Positions 1 to 5,517 of a DNA stretch of 5,568 nucleotides are shown piece by piece. Location of the stretch: contig DYPM01000069.1 of assembly GCA_020719895.1 (NCBI GenBank), positions 4,103 through 9,670 on the forward strand. The letters are read 5' to 3'. The position numbers and the translations under genes are program-made. How positions within the stretch are numbered: the stretch's first letter is position 1; each line of letters opens with the position of its first letter. Source of the stretch: Sulfurovum sp. (lineage in GTDB: Bacteria; Campylobacterota; Campylobacteria; Campylobacterales; Sulfurovaceae). Under the pieces are notes generated by a model that was not told the origin of the DNA, ran no database searches, and worked only from the letters and a program-made list of their open reading frames with translations.

Positions 1-868
1 TTTCCTTTTTTTCTGAATTGCCCATTTGATACATCATTGTAGGCATCTTTTGATTGTCCATCTGTCGCATCAATCTTTTCATCTCTTTTGCCTGCTGTTG
101 CTCTTTTGGAGTTGTTGGGATTTTTGAAGTCTCTTGTGAGGTTTGAGGCTTCTGTTTGTTCTCTTTTTCCTCTTTTGGAGTAGATTGGTTTTGTTTGTCT
201 TTTTGTTGTTGCTCTTTATCTTTTTGATCTTCGTTTTGGTTTTTATCTTTTTTGTCGTTTTGGTTTTGCTCTTGTCGTTTGTTTTGATCTTGGTCTTTTT
301 TGTTTTGATCTTGGTCTTTTTTATTTTGTTGTTGATCTTTTTTATTTTGGTCTTGGTTTTGTTGTTTGTTTTGGTTTTGATCTTTTGGATCACTTTGGTT
401 TTGGTCTTCGTTTTGATTTTTATCTTTTTGGTCGCTTTGGTTTTGATCTTGCTGTTGCTGTTGTTTCTCTTTTTGTTTTTTTGCCTCTTTGGCGATTTGC
501 AGATTGTATTTTGTATCAGAATCATCGTGATGTTTTAAAGCATTTTTATAGTGTTCTATCGCTTTGTCATAGTCGCCTTTTTGAAAATAACAATTTCCAA
601 TATTGTATGTGCGTGTCGCCTCATCTATCCCTTTGGCTTGCTCATAAGACTTGATTGCTGCATCATAATTTTTGGATTTGTATTGTGTGTTTCCTATTGC
701 ATATTGGGTTTGTGGTTTTGTTGTATCAAGAGACTCAAAAAGTGTTTGGCTCTTGGTGTAATCCTTCTCTTCATAAGCTTTTTTTGCCTCTTCGATAGTC
801 TGAAAATCAGTAATGGAAGCAGTGAGAAATAGACTATGAAGTATCAATACAAATGTGATTTTTTTCAT
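1..868 (-). CDS. batC: BatC-like TPR protein, 3' end cut by window edge
   Basis: Open frame of 289 visible codons from ATG at 868-866 to the window edge with no stop, so the gene is partial. A hydrophobic N-terminus after MKK (residues 4-17) ending near TA-S looks like a signal peptide, which suggests a periplasmic or membrane-facing protein. Residues about 26-45 form a degenerate TPR-like helix pair; about 56-79 and 88-112 are better TPR units (the second has YNIGNCYFQKGDYDKAIEHY). Residues about 128-240 are a low-complexity Q/N/D/K linker, followed by a Met-rich stretch (MKRLMRQMDNQKMPTMMYQM) that resembles the C-terminal tail of BatC-type proteins, so the stop is probably just outside. The ATG is 1 base after the batB stop; an AGGAG at 881-877 lies 8 bases upstream, overlapping the end of batB. 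TPR proteins at this position are thought to act as protein-interaction partners of the VWA pair. TPR call is firm; the name batC rests on context. Confidence 0.85.
   Translation of the reverse strand, partial: MKKITFVLILHSLFLTASITDFQTIEEAKKAYEEKDYTKSQTLFESLDTTKPQTQYAIGNTQYKSKNYDAAIKSYEQAKGIDEATRTYNIGNCYFQKGDYDKAIEHYKNALKHHDDSDTKYNLQIAKEAKKQKEKQQQQQDQNQSDQKDKNQNEDQNQSDPKDQNQNKQQNQDQNKKDQQQNKKDQDQNKKDQDQNKRQEQNQNDKKDKNQNEDQKDKEQQQKDKQNQSTPKEEKENKQKPQTSQETSKIPTTPKEQQQAKEMKRLMRQMDNQKMPTMMYQMGNSEKKE
180..447 (-). repeat. Q/N/D/K-rich codon-repeat tract in batC-like gene
   Basis: This stretch encodes about 90 residues (roughly 141-230) made almost only of Q, N, D, K and E, built from short recurring words such as DQNQ, KKDQ and KDKNQNED. 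At DNA level it contains an exact 21-base tandem duplication (281-301 and 302-322), each unit encoding KKDQDQN. Units of 3n bases keep the reading frame, so length changes by slippage or recombination would lengthen or shorten the linker without breaking the protein. Hydrophilic linkers are common in BatC-type proteins; the exact tandem copy suggests recent expansion. Confidence 0.8.
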
Positions 869-869
869 A

Positions 870-1841
870 TTACGCTCTCCTTTGTTTTGGTATCGAACTT
901 GTCGCAATCAACAAAAAAAACAATCCCATTCCCAAAGGATAATAAAAAAGCTCGATACGCTCCTTGATCTGCACCTCTCCTTGATCTCTTTGGTGATAAC
1001 GCTGATGAATCGTATCTGCAAATGTCACCATATCGCTACTTCCTTGCGTGGCTACAATACCTATTCCGCCATTTTTTTGAGCAAGAGTCAAAAATGCGTC
1101 GTTACGTTGGGTCATCGCGATAGTGCCATCTTCTAACACATAAGGCTTCCCTTCTTTGGTCAATACAGGTGCGCCTTTTGTTGTGCCGACCAACACAACA
1201 TAAAGATCAATGCCACTTTTTGCCAAAATATCCGAAAATCCCGCGATCGCTTCCTCGTCTCCGCCGTCGGTAAAAAGCACCATAATTTTGGGCTTTTGTG
1301 TTGCCAATGTCTCATCAGCAAGTACTCCCAACGCCAAAAAATCAGTAGAACCCATCGTGATATAACTCTCATCAACTCCTTCTACCATCATCTGCAAAGT
1401 CTGTTTGTCGGTCGAAAAAGGAGCCAAAATAAACGGAGAGTGAGCAAACGCCAACACTCCAATCTCATCGCTTGGCATATTTTCAAAAAACTCAAACATC
1501 TTTTTTTTGGCAAACTCAAGACGATTTGGGAAAAGATCTGTAGAACGCATCGAACCTGAAATATCGAGTGCCACAAGCAACGTGAGTCCTTTTATCTCTA
1601 CGGTTTTATCTCCTTTTTCAATCACAGGACGCGCCAAAGCGACAATCATCAAAAAAAGTGCAATAAACATAATGATATTACGCATCTGCACAGGAATAGT
1701 CTCATCAACCACACTCAATCTTTTGAGAACTTTCTCGTCAAAAACACGAGTGAGTCGCTCTTTGTTAGTAGATATCAAAAACGAAAAAATAAAAAAAGGA
1801 ATCACCATCAGCCAAAAAAGCATCGGATTGACAAAACTCAT
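870..1841 (-). CDS. batB: BatB-like VWA-domain membrane protein
   Basis: 323-residue protein with a hydrophobic helix at about 7-24, a second at about 56-70 followed by ARPV, a von Willebrand factor A domain (about 86-285) and a C-terminal helix (about 300-316) followed by the tail PKQRRA. The MIDAS metal site is complete: DISGS (D93, S95, S97), T166 in MGSTD and D192 in FTDGG. This layout places the VWA domain between membrane anchors, as in BatA/BatB proteins, where it probably binds partners in a Mg-dependent way on the periplasmic face. I chose ATG at 1841-1839: it overlaps the preceding stop as TGATG and lies 7 bases from AAAGGAG (1855-1849). A GTG directly before it (1844) would give one more residue but a 4-base spacing. 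It ends 1 base before the BatC-like start. The VWA identity is certain; batA versus batB naming is by order only. Confidence 0.92.
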   Translation of the reverse strand: MSFVNPMLFWLMVIPFFIFSFLISTNKERLTRVFDEKVLKRLSVVDETIPVQMRNIIMFIALFLMIVALARPVIEKGDKTVEIKGLTLLVALDISGSMRSTDLFPNRLEFAKKKMFEFFENMPSDEIGVLAFAHSPFILAPFSTDKQTLQMMVEGVDESYITMGSTDFLALGVLADETLATQKPKIMVLFTDGGDEEAIAGFSDILAKSGIDLYVVLVGTTKGAPVLTKEGKPYVLEDGTIAMTQRNDAFLTLAQKNGGIGIVATQGSSDMVTFADTIHQRYHQRDQGEVQIKERIELFYYPLGMGLFFLLIATSSIPKQRRA

Positions 1842-2767
1842 CACGCCACTCCTTTGCTGTTTCTAACATAAAGAAAAAGTATCAGACTCAAAATCCCAAA
1901 AAAGAGTGGATAGATATAAAGATAGTCGTGTTGTACTACGCGTTTGTCGTCGATTTTGGTCACTTCCAAAGCATCTATCTCTTGATAAATACGACTAAGT
2001 TCTGTCGCATCTCTTGCTCCATAGGCTTTTGTACCGCCTGCATTTGCCAATGTCTGAAGATAGTTTGCATCATAATCTCTATTTGGATAACCAATACCGA
2101 TAACATAAAGTTTGATATCTTGTTTTTGAACCATCGCCAATACCTCTTTGAGTGGAATTTGACTACCGCTGTCTAGACCATCAGTCAACAAAATTGCTAT
2201 TTTTGATTTTGATTTTGATTTGGTGAGCATATTGTAGCTCTGTACCAAAGCATCTTGAATTGCGGTGCGTTTACCATCAATCATTCCTACATATTGCATC
2301 GAAATAATTTTTTGCAAAAACTCTTTTTCAAATGTCAGTGGCGAAGCGACAAAAGAGATGGCTCCAAAACTTATCACACCGATACGATCATTTTCTCGTT
2401 TGCTTACAAAATCTTCTACTACTACTTTGACGACATCAAATTTGGTTTGCATTGGATTGTTGGGATCAAATCCATTTTGTAACATCGACTCACTCACATC
2501 ACCGATAAGCACAATATCGCGTCCTTCTTTTTTGGTATTTGTATAGCGATGCGTTATCACAGGCGATGCAAAAGCGATCACTACAGAAATGATTCCAAAC
2601 CATTTTAGCCAAAGCAAAAGTGAACTTTTGGAAGCACTTTTTTGCATTAATTGTTTGATATGCGGAAAATAAATCGCACGACTTCGCTCTTTGCACCACC
2701 GATCACACGCCAAAAAAATAAAAATCAAAAGCAGAAAAAAAGGATATTCAAAACTAAATGGATTCAT
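1841..2767 (-). CDS. batA: BatA-like VWA-domain membrane protein
   Basis: 308-residue protein: N-terminal helix about 10-20, then a Cys-x3-Cys pair (C21, C25), a segment with IYFPHI, a second helix about 50-67 ending ASPV, a VWA domain about 84-265, and a C-terminal helix about 284-301. The MIDAS site is intact: DVSES (D90, S92, S94), T168 in KRTAIQDAL and D196 in LLTDG. Just before the D196 strand is KSKSKSK (183-189), encoded by a hexanucleotide repeat. Start ATG at 2767-2765 overlaps the upstream gene by 14 bases and is preceded by AAGGGTGA (2778-2771). Together with the next VWA protein it probably forms a membrane complex served by MoxR, as in Bat-type modules. Domain call is firm; precise function is unknown, and the two VWA proteins could be named either way. 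Confidence 0.92.
   Translation of the reverse strand: MNPFSFEYPFFLLLIFIFLACDRWCKERSRAIYFPHIKQLMQKSASKSSLLLWLKWFGIISVVIAFASPVITHRYTNTKKEGRDIVLIGDVSESMLQNGFDPNNPMQTKFDVVKVVVEDFVSKRENDRIGVISFGAISFVASPLTFEKEFLQKIISMQYVGMIDGKRTAIQDALVQSYNMLTKSKSKSKIAILLTDGLDSGSQIPLKEVLAMVQKQDIKLYVIGIGYPNRDYDANYLQTLANAGGTKAYGARDATELSRIYQEIDALEVTKIDDKRVVQHDYLYIYPLFFGILSLILFLYVRNSKGVA
2200..2221. repeat. TTTTGA hexamer microsatellite inside batA-like gene
   Basis: Three and a half copies of TTTTGA on the plus strand, read on the minus strand as alternating AAA and TCA codons giving KSKSKSK at residues 183-189. The unit length keeps frame, so copy-number change alters a surface loop length rather than switching the gene off. 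Confidence 0.7.
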
Positions 2768-3161
2768 TGATCACCCTTACAAAAAGATCAAATTGATTGC
2801 GTGTCTTTTCATCTACTTCATCAACGCTTTTTTTGTATTTAAACTGCTCAAGCATAGGCTGAAGTTGCGAAAAAATCTCACGGCTTCGTTCATCATTTGC
2901 CAATAATCTTCCATAATGTGTTGCTTTGTAGGATGCTTCTTTGCTGTTGTTCCAATCTATATTTTTAAGCTCTTCCAAATAGTGTTTTGAGAGATTTTTT
3001 TTACGATTTTCTATATATTTTTTAATCACAAAAAAAAGCAACATAGAGACAAAAAACACAACGATTGTGATTGCTCCCCAATAGTAATAAAAGGAATAAT
3101 CAGGAATCTCTAAGAGAGGTTTGATATCTTTTAGCTGTGCGGTTAGATTCTGTTCATTCAT
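2754..3161 (-). CDS. Small single-pass membrane protein, DUF4381-like
   Basis: 135-residue protein with a short polar N-terminus containing LKDIKPLLEIPDY, one strong transmembrane helix (about 27-46), basic residues KK at 47-48, then a charged, helical, probably cytosolic domain (about 48-135). The LxDI...P motif just before the helix, the size and the place between a DUF58 gene and a VWA gene all fit DUF4381, a family usually found in these clusters; residue-level similarity is modest, so this is a tentative family call. The positive-inside rule suggests N-out, C-in. Start ATG at 3161-3159 overlaps the DUF58 stop as TGATG, with GAGGAG (3173-3168) 6 bases upstream. A TTG one codon earlier is possible but less likely. 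It overlaps the next gene by 14 bases. Its role may be to link the cytosolic MoxR/DUF58 part to the membrane VWA proteins (inference). Confidence 0.85.
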   Translation of the reverse strand: MNEQNLTAQLKDIKPLLEIPDYSFYYYWGAITIVVFFVSMLLFFVIKKYIENRKKNLSKHYLEELKNIDWNNSKEASYKATHYGRLLANDERSREIFSQLQPMLEQFKYKKSVDEVDEKTRNQFDLFVRVINESI

Positions 3162-3994
3162 CAATTTCTCCTCATCGCTTTCATCAGTTTGAGCGTAGAA
3201 TCTTCGTGTGTATAGACCTTGATAAAACGAATTCCTTGTTTTTTGAATCCAATATAGAGTTTTTCATCATTATCGTGAATTGCTTTTTTATACGCTTGTA
3301 ATGTGTTGGTGTTGATATCAGCTTCTATGCTCATACTGCTCTGCATATCGACAAGTTTGATATGTCCTAAAGCAGTTGGATTTTCTTCAAATCTATCACG
3401 CACTATCACTGCAAAAATATCATGTTTTACGCTTAGCAACCTCAAATCAATCTCACCAATAAAATCAGAAAGAATAAAAAGCAATGATTTTTTTGTAAGA
3501 CGATGGTGTAATGTCTCTATGAGTTTTGCATAATTTGCCTCTTTGCCAAGTGGTTCAAAATGTGTGATTTTCTCTACGGCTTGATGAATAGAAAAGTGTT
3601 TTTTGCTCGGCTTCATCACATCATAAAGTTTATCTGCAAAAAGAATATGACTAAAACGATCACCATTTTTGATTGCTGAAAATCCTAAAGTAGCGACCAA
3701 TTCAGCGACTATCTCGCTCTTTTGTTTGACAGTCCCAAAATAGATTGAACCGCCCATCATAGAGACGACAACGACATTAAGCTCACGCTCTTCTTTGTAG
3801 ATTTTGACAAATGGCTTGCCAAGCTTTGCGGTGGTTTTCCAGTCGATTTTACGAACATCATCACCATAAATATATTCACGAAGTTCTGCAAACTCAAACC
3901 CTTCTCCATCAAAAAGCGAAGGGTTATTTCCAACGCGATCTCCATAGACCTGTTTTCGAGTTTTGAGAATAATTTTTTTGGCTGTTTTATTCAC
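3161..3994 (-). CDS. DUF58 family protein
   Basis: 277-residue soluble protein with the DUF58 signature at about 30-64: GEGFEFAELREY, YGDDVRKIDWK and AKLGKPFVK. A VWA-like fold follows, but its metal site is degenerate: where related proteins carry DxSxS the sequence reads SMMGGS (78-83), so the first Asp is missing; a later SDF (176-178) keeps one acidic residue. No transmembrane helix is present, unlike longer DUF58 proteins. DUF58 proteins nearly always accompany MoxR ATPases and are seen as their partners. I chose GTG at 3994-3992 because AAAAGG lies 6 bases upstream and the protein then begins NKTAKKIILKTRKQ, like relatives I remember. A TTG at 4033 would add 13 residues, but its upstream region lacks a clear ribosome site and runs into hairpin DNA. 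The stop overlaps the next start. Family call is certain; the start is about 75% sure. Confidence 0.93.
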   Translation of the reverse strand: MNKTAKKIILKTRKQVYGDRVGNNPSLFDGEGFEFAELREYIYGDDVRKIDWKTTAKLGKPFVKIYKEERELNVVVVSMMGGSIYFGTVKQKSEIVAELVATLGFSAIKNGDRFSHILFADKLYDVMKPSKKHFSIHQAVEKITHFEPLGKEANYAKLIETLHHRLTKKSLLFILSDFIGEIDLRLLSVKHDIFAVIVRDRFEENPTALGHIKLVDMQSSMSIEADINTNTLQAYKKAIHDNDEKLYIGFKKQGIRFIKVYTHEDSTLKLMKAMRRN

Positions 3995-4000
3995 GAGTAG

Positions 4001-4006
4001 CCTTTT
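4001..4006 (-). promoter_or_regulatory. Shine-Dalgarno deciding the DUF58 start
   Basis: On the minus strand AAAAGG is followed after 6 bases (CTACTC) by GTG at 3994. This supports the GTG start over the TTG 39 bases upstream, which is preceded only by AGTGTCCTG. Confidence 0.6.
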
Positions 4007-4040
4007 TTTATTTAGAGTTCTTGCAGAATTCAACAGGACA

Positions 4041-4063
4041 CTTGAAGAGCAAAGCTCCTCAAG
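4041..4063 (-). other. Hairpin in the moxR-DUF58 gap
   Basis: On the minus strand CTTGAGGAGC pairs with GCTCTTCAAG around a TTT loop: ten base pairs with one G-T wobble. No run of T follows on either side, so it is not a standard intrinsic terminator. A weaker stem (ACGC 4066-4069 with GCGT 4077-4080) lies beside it. It sits about 35 bases before the ribosome site of the DUF58 gene and could affect mRNA processing or translation; this is inference. Confidence 0.55.
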
Positions 4064-4095
4064 CTACGCTAACGCTGCGTTATTTTTGAATTGAA

Positions 4096-4202
4096 ATCTC
4101 TAATTGAAAATATTTTGGACTGCCACGGCTTTTTCAAAGCCCAGCACGTGACGGCGTTTGTCATGGCGAACAAAGTGAAGCAGTCTATTTGTTCAGAAAT
4201 CT
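4096..4202. repeat. Diverged copy of the structured repeat inside the operon
   Basis: This matches the copy at 5286-5396 over almost its whole core: TTTTGGA.TGC, GGCTTTT.CAAAGCC, TTTGTCAT.GCGAAC.AAGTGAAGCA.TCTAT are shared. The folds are kept: GACTGC (4118-4123) with GCAGTC (4180-4185); GGCTTT (4127-4132) with AAAGCC (4136-4141) around a 3-base loop; and a stem 4144-4152/4160-4167 around a 7-base loop. The outer ends have decayed and no longer match the terminal inverted repeats of the other copies. It begins 7 bases after the moxR stop, so any moxR-DUF58 read-through mRNA carries it. The gap 3995-4208 holds no gene that I can support. Confidence 0.8.
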
Positions 4203-4208
4203 TAATTG

Positions 4209-5156
4209 TTATGGAATTGGTACTGTTGCGAGTATCTTCTCCACAATACTATCTTGCGTTACACCTTCGGCTTGTGCTTCATAGCTCAAAATAATACGGT
4301 GACGCAACGCTTCTTTGGCAATATAAGCAACCTCCATAGGAGAGACATAAGTTTGATTTTTGAGATATGCAATCGCACGAGAAGCTTTGTAGAGATCAAT
4401 AGAAGCTCTAGGACTCGCACCAAACTCAATATAGTGCGTCAATGATTCAAGCCCATACTCTTGTGGATTTCGTGTCGCGTGTACCAACTCAATGATATAT
4501 TTTTCTACTTCGGTATCAATATGAATCTCAAGCGTCTCTTTGCGAATCGTCTCCAGATCTTCGAGTGTTGCGACTTGTTTGATCTCTTCAAATCCATTAT
4601 TGGCAACCCGTCTTGCGATTTCTAACTCCTCTTCTTTGGTGTTGTATCCAACGACCACTTTGAGCATAAATCTATCGAGTTGTGCTTCGGGAAGTTCATA
4701 CGCACCCTCTTGCTCTACAGGATTTTGAGTTGCCATAACAAGAAAAGGAGCATCTATTTTGAAAGTATCATCACCGATAGTGACTTGACGCTCTTGCATC
4801 ACCTCAAGAAGTGCAGATTGCACCTTGGCAGGGGCTCGGTTAATCTCATCTGCTAAAAGAAGATTGGTAAATACAGGACCTTTTTTGATCTTAAAAACAT
4901 TATGAGATGGATCGTAAATTTCAGTTCCAATAATATCCGAAGGAAGAAGATCAGGCGTGAACTGCACCCGCTTGAAGTTTAATCCAAGTGTTTTTGCTAA
5001 AGCATTGACTGCTGTAGTTTTGGCTAATCCTGGAACACCTTCAAGCAAAATATGCCCTCTACACAAAAGTCCAGCCAAAAGCCCTTCGATCATCTTCTCT
5101 TGCCCTACCAATGTTTTAGAGATCTCTTTTCTGATATCGTGTATGATTTGACTCAC
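4209..5156 (-). CDS. moxR: MoxR-family AAA+ ATPase
   Basis: 315-residue protein of normal length for MoxR ATPases (AAA_3 core plus C-terminal lid). Seen in order: VGQE near the N-terminus (17-20), Walker A GVPGLAKT (40-47, K46), Walker B LLLADE (99-104, D103 and E104), INRAPAKVQSALLEVMQERQ (105-124), sensor 1 ATQNP (142-146, N145), LPEAQLDRF (155-163, R162 in the arginine-finger region) and sensor 2 GASPRAS (246-252, R250). All catalytic residues are present. The family hydrolyses ATP to remodel or mature partner proteins, often VWA-domain proteins encoded beside it, in the cytosol. The start is GTG at 5156-5154, 6 bases after a perfect AGGAG. It is first in the cluster, but 214 bases of repeat and hairpin DNA separate it from the DUF58 gene, unlike the overlapping junctions downstream. 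Confidence 0.97.
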   Translation of the reverse strand: MSQIIHDIRKEISKTLVGQEKMIEGLLAGLLCRGHILLEGVPGLAKTTAVNALAKTLGLNFKRVQFTPDLLPSDIIGTEIYDPSHNVFKIKKGPVFTNLLLADEINRAPAKVQSALLEVMQERQVTIGDDTFKIDAPFLVMATQNPVEQEGAYELPEAQLDRFMLKVVVGYNTKEEELEIARRVANNGFEEIKQVATLEDLETIRKETLEIHIDTEVEKYIIELVHATRNPQEYGLESLTHYIEFGASPRASIDLYKASRAIAYLKNQTYVSPMEVAYIAKEALRHRIILSYEAQAEGVTQDSIVEKILATVPIP

Positions 5157-5162
5157 TTCACA

Positions 5163-5167
5163 CTCCT
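5163..5167 (-). promoter_or_regulatory. Shine-Dalgarno for moxR (GTG start)
   Basis: AGGAG on the minus strand, 6 bases (TGTGAA) before GTG at 5156. It fixes a non-ATG start for moxR; no ATG in a better position exists in frame. Confidence 0.8.
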
Positions 5168-5189
5168 AAAATTTAGACTTAAGTGTGAT

Positions 5190-5258
5190 AAGTATACTTT
5201 CGAGTATTTAATTGAAAGTAAATATTTTTGTTTAAAAACCGATGTGACATACTTTCGA
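5190..5258. promoter_or_regulatory. Possible operator: TACTTTC half-site cluster
   Basis: Three copies of TACTTTC lie in this span: plus orientation at 5195-5201, inverted at 5214-5220 (GAAAGTA) and plus at 5250-5256. The first and third belong to an exact 10-base direct repeat ATACTTTCGA (5194-5203 and 5249-5258). A perfect palindrome AAGTATACTT (5190-5199) overlaps the first site and the candidate -10 box. The overlap with the promoter suggests a repressor or activator site, but no regulator gene is in the window and the region is AT-rich, so chance is possible. Confidence 0.35.
5191..5196 (-). promoter_or_regulatory. Candidate -10 box for the moxR operon
   Basis: TATACT on the minus strand, one mismatch to TATAAT, 35 bases from the moxR start codon. 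No good -35 box is seen 15-18 bases upstream (the best is CTTTCA), which is usual for Campylobacterota promoters. Transcription would begin near 5184, giving a leader of about 28 bases. Confidence 0.5.
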
Positions 5259-5285
5259 CGAACAAGTCCGCAAAAAGCACGTAAT

Positions 5286-5396
5286 GGGTATCTCTAAAAA
5301 CTACATTTTGGATTGCTTCGGCTTTTACAAAGCCTCGCAATGACGGGATTTGTCATTGCGAACGAAGTGAAGCAATCTATGTTTTTAGAGGTTCCC
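5286..5396. mobile_element. Complete MITE-like structured repeat, 111 bp
   Basis: Ends form a 16-base terminal inverted repeat: GGGTATCTCTAAAAAC on the left and, read on the other strand, GGGAACCTCTAAAAAC on the right (14 of 16 match). Inside, GATTGCTTC (5311-5319) pairs with GAAGCAATC (5369-5377), enclosing two hairpins: GGCTTT/AAAGCC with a TAC loop (5320-5334) and TCGCAATGAC/GTCATTGCGA with a 7-base loop (5335-5361), a three-way junction. It contains no gene. No clear target duplication flanks it (left TAAT, right TTTG). Short inverted-repeat elements like this are normally moved by a transposase encoded elsewhere; the parent family cannot be named from this sequence. It lies about 90 bases upstream of the moxR -10 box. 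Confidence 0.75.
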
Positions 5397-5517
5397 TTTG
5401 ATTATACCTAAAAGTAGTTTTGGGCTTAATGTAAGCATTTAACACTCATGTTTAAAAAAATTATGGGTTTATAAAGATTGAACTTGTGAATTTCAAGTTA
5501 GCACAAAACTAACTTAA
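5397..5517. other. AT-rich spacer between two repeat copies
   Basis: No gene is supported here. It holds two overlapping, mutually exclusive short stems: AACTTG (5481-5486) with CAAGTT (5494-5499), and AAGTTAG (5495-5501) with CTAACTT (5509-5515). No T-run follows either, so no terminator is called. A TATAAA (5470-5475) could be a promoter element, but nothing supports its use. Confidence 0.4.

Noticed and set aside
79..525. Minus-strand frame encoding a K/T/N/I repeat protein
   Set aside because: Shifted-frame reading of the same low-complexity tract; the overlapping frame carries the recognisable TPR protein.
143..538. Plus-strand open frame encoding an extremely hydrophobic 131-residue protein
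   Set aside because: It is the antisense shadow of the Q/N/D/K codon tract of the BatC-like gene, which has a proper start, ribosome site, signal peptide and TPR units. Antisense of those A-rich codons always gives F, L, V and I.
1928..2176. Plus-strand frame opposite the first VWA gene
   Set aside because: Antisense to a gene with complete MIDAS motifs; no ribosome site or domain of its own.
2200..2221. Phase-variable switch in the batA-like gene
   Set aside because: The repeat unit is 6 bases, so gain or loss keeps the reading frame and cannot turn the gene on or off.
4041..4081. Intrinsic terminator after moxR
   Set aside because: The stem is good but no T-run follows on the minus strand (the next bases are TGTCCTGTTG), and the downstream genes clearly belong to the same cluster.
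4091..4294. Plus-strand frame starting in the moxR-DUF58 gap
   Set aside because: It runs through the repeat copy and then antisense to the 3' end of moxR, with no ribosome site and no recognisable domain.
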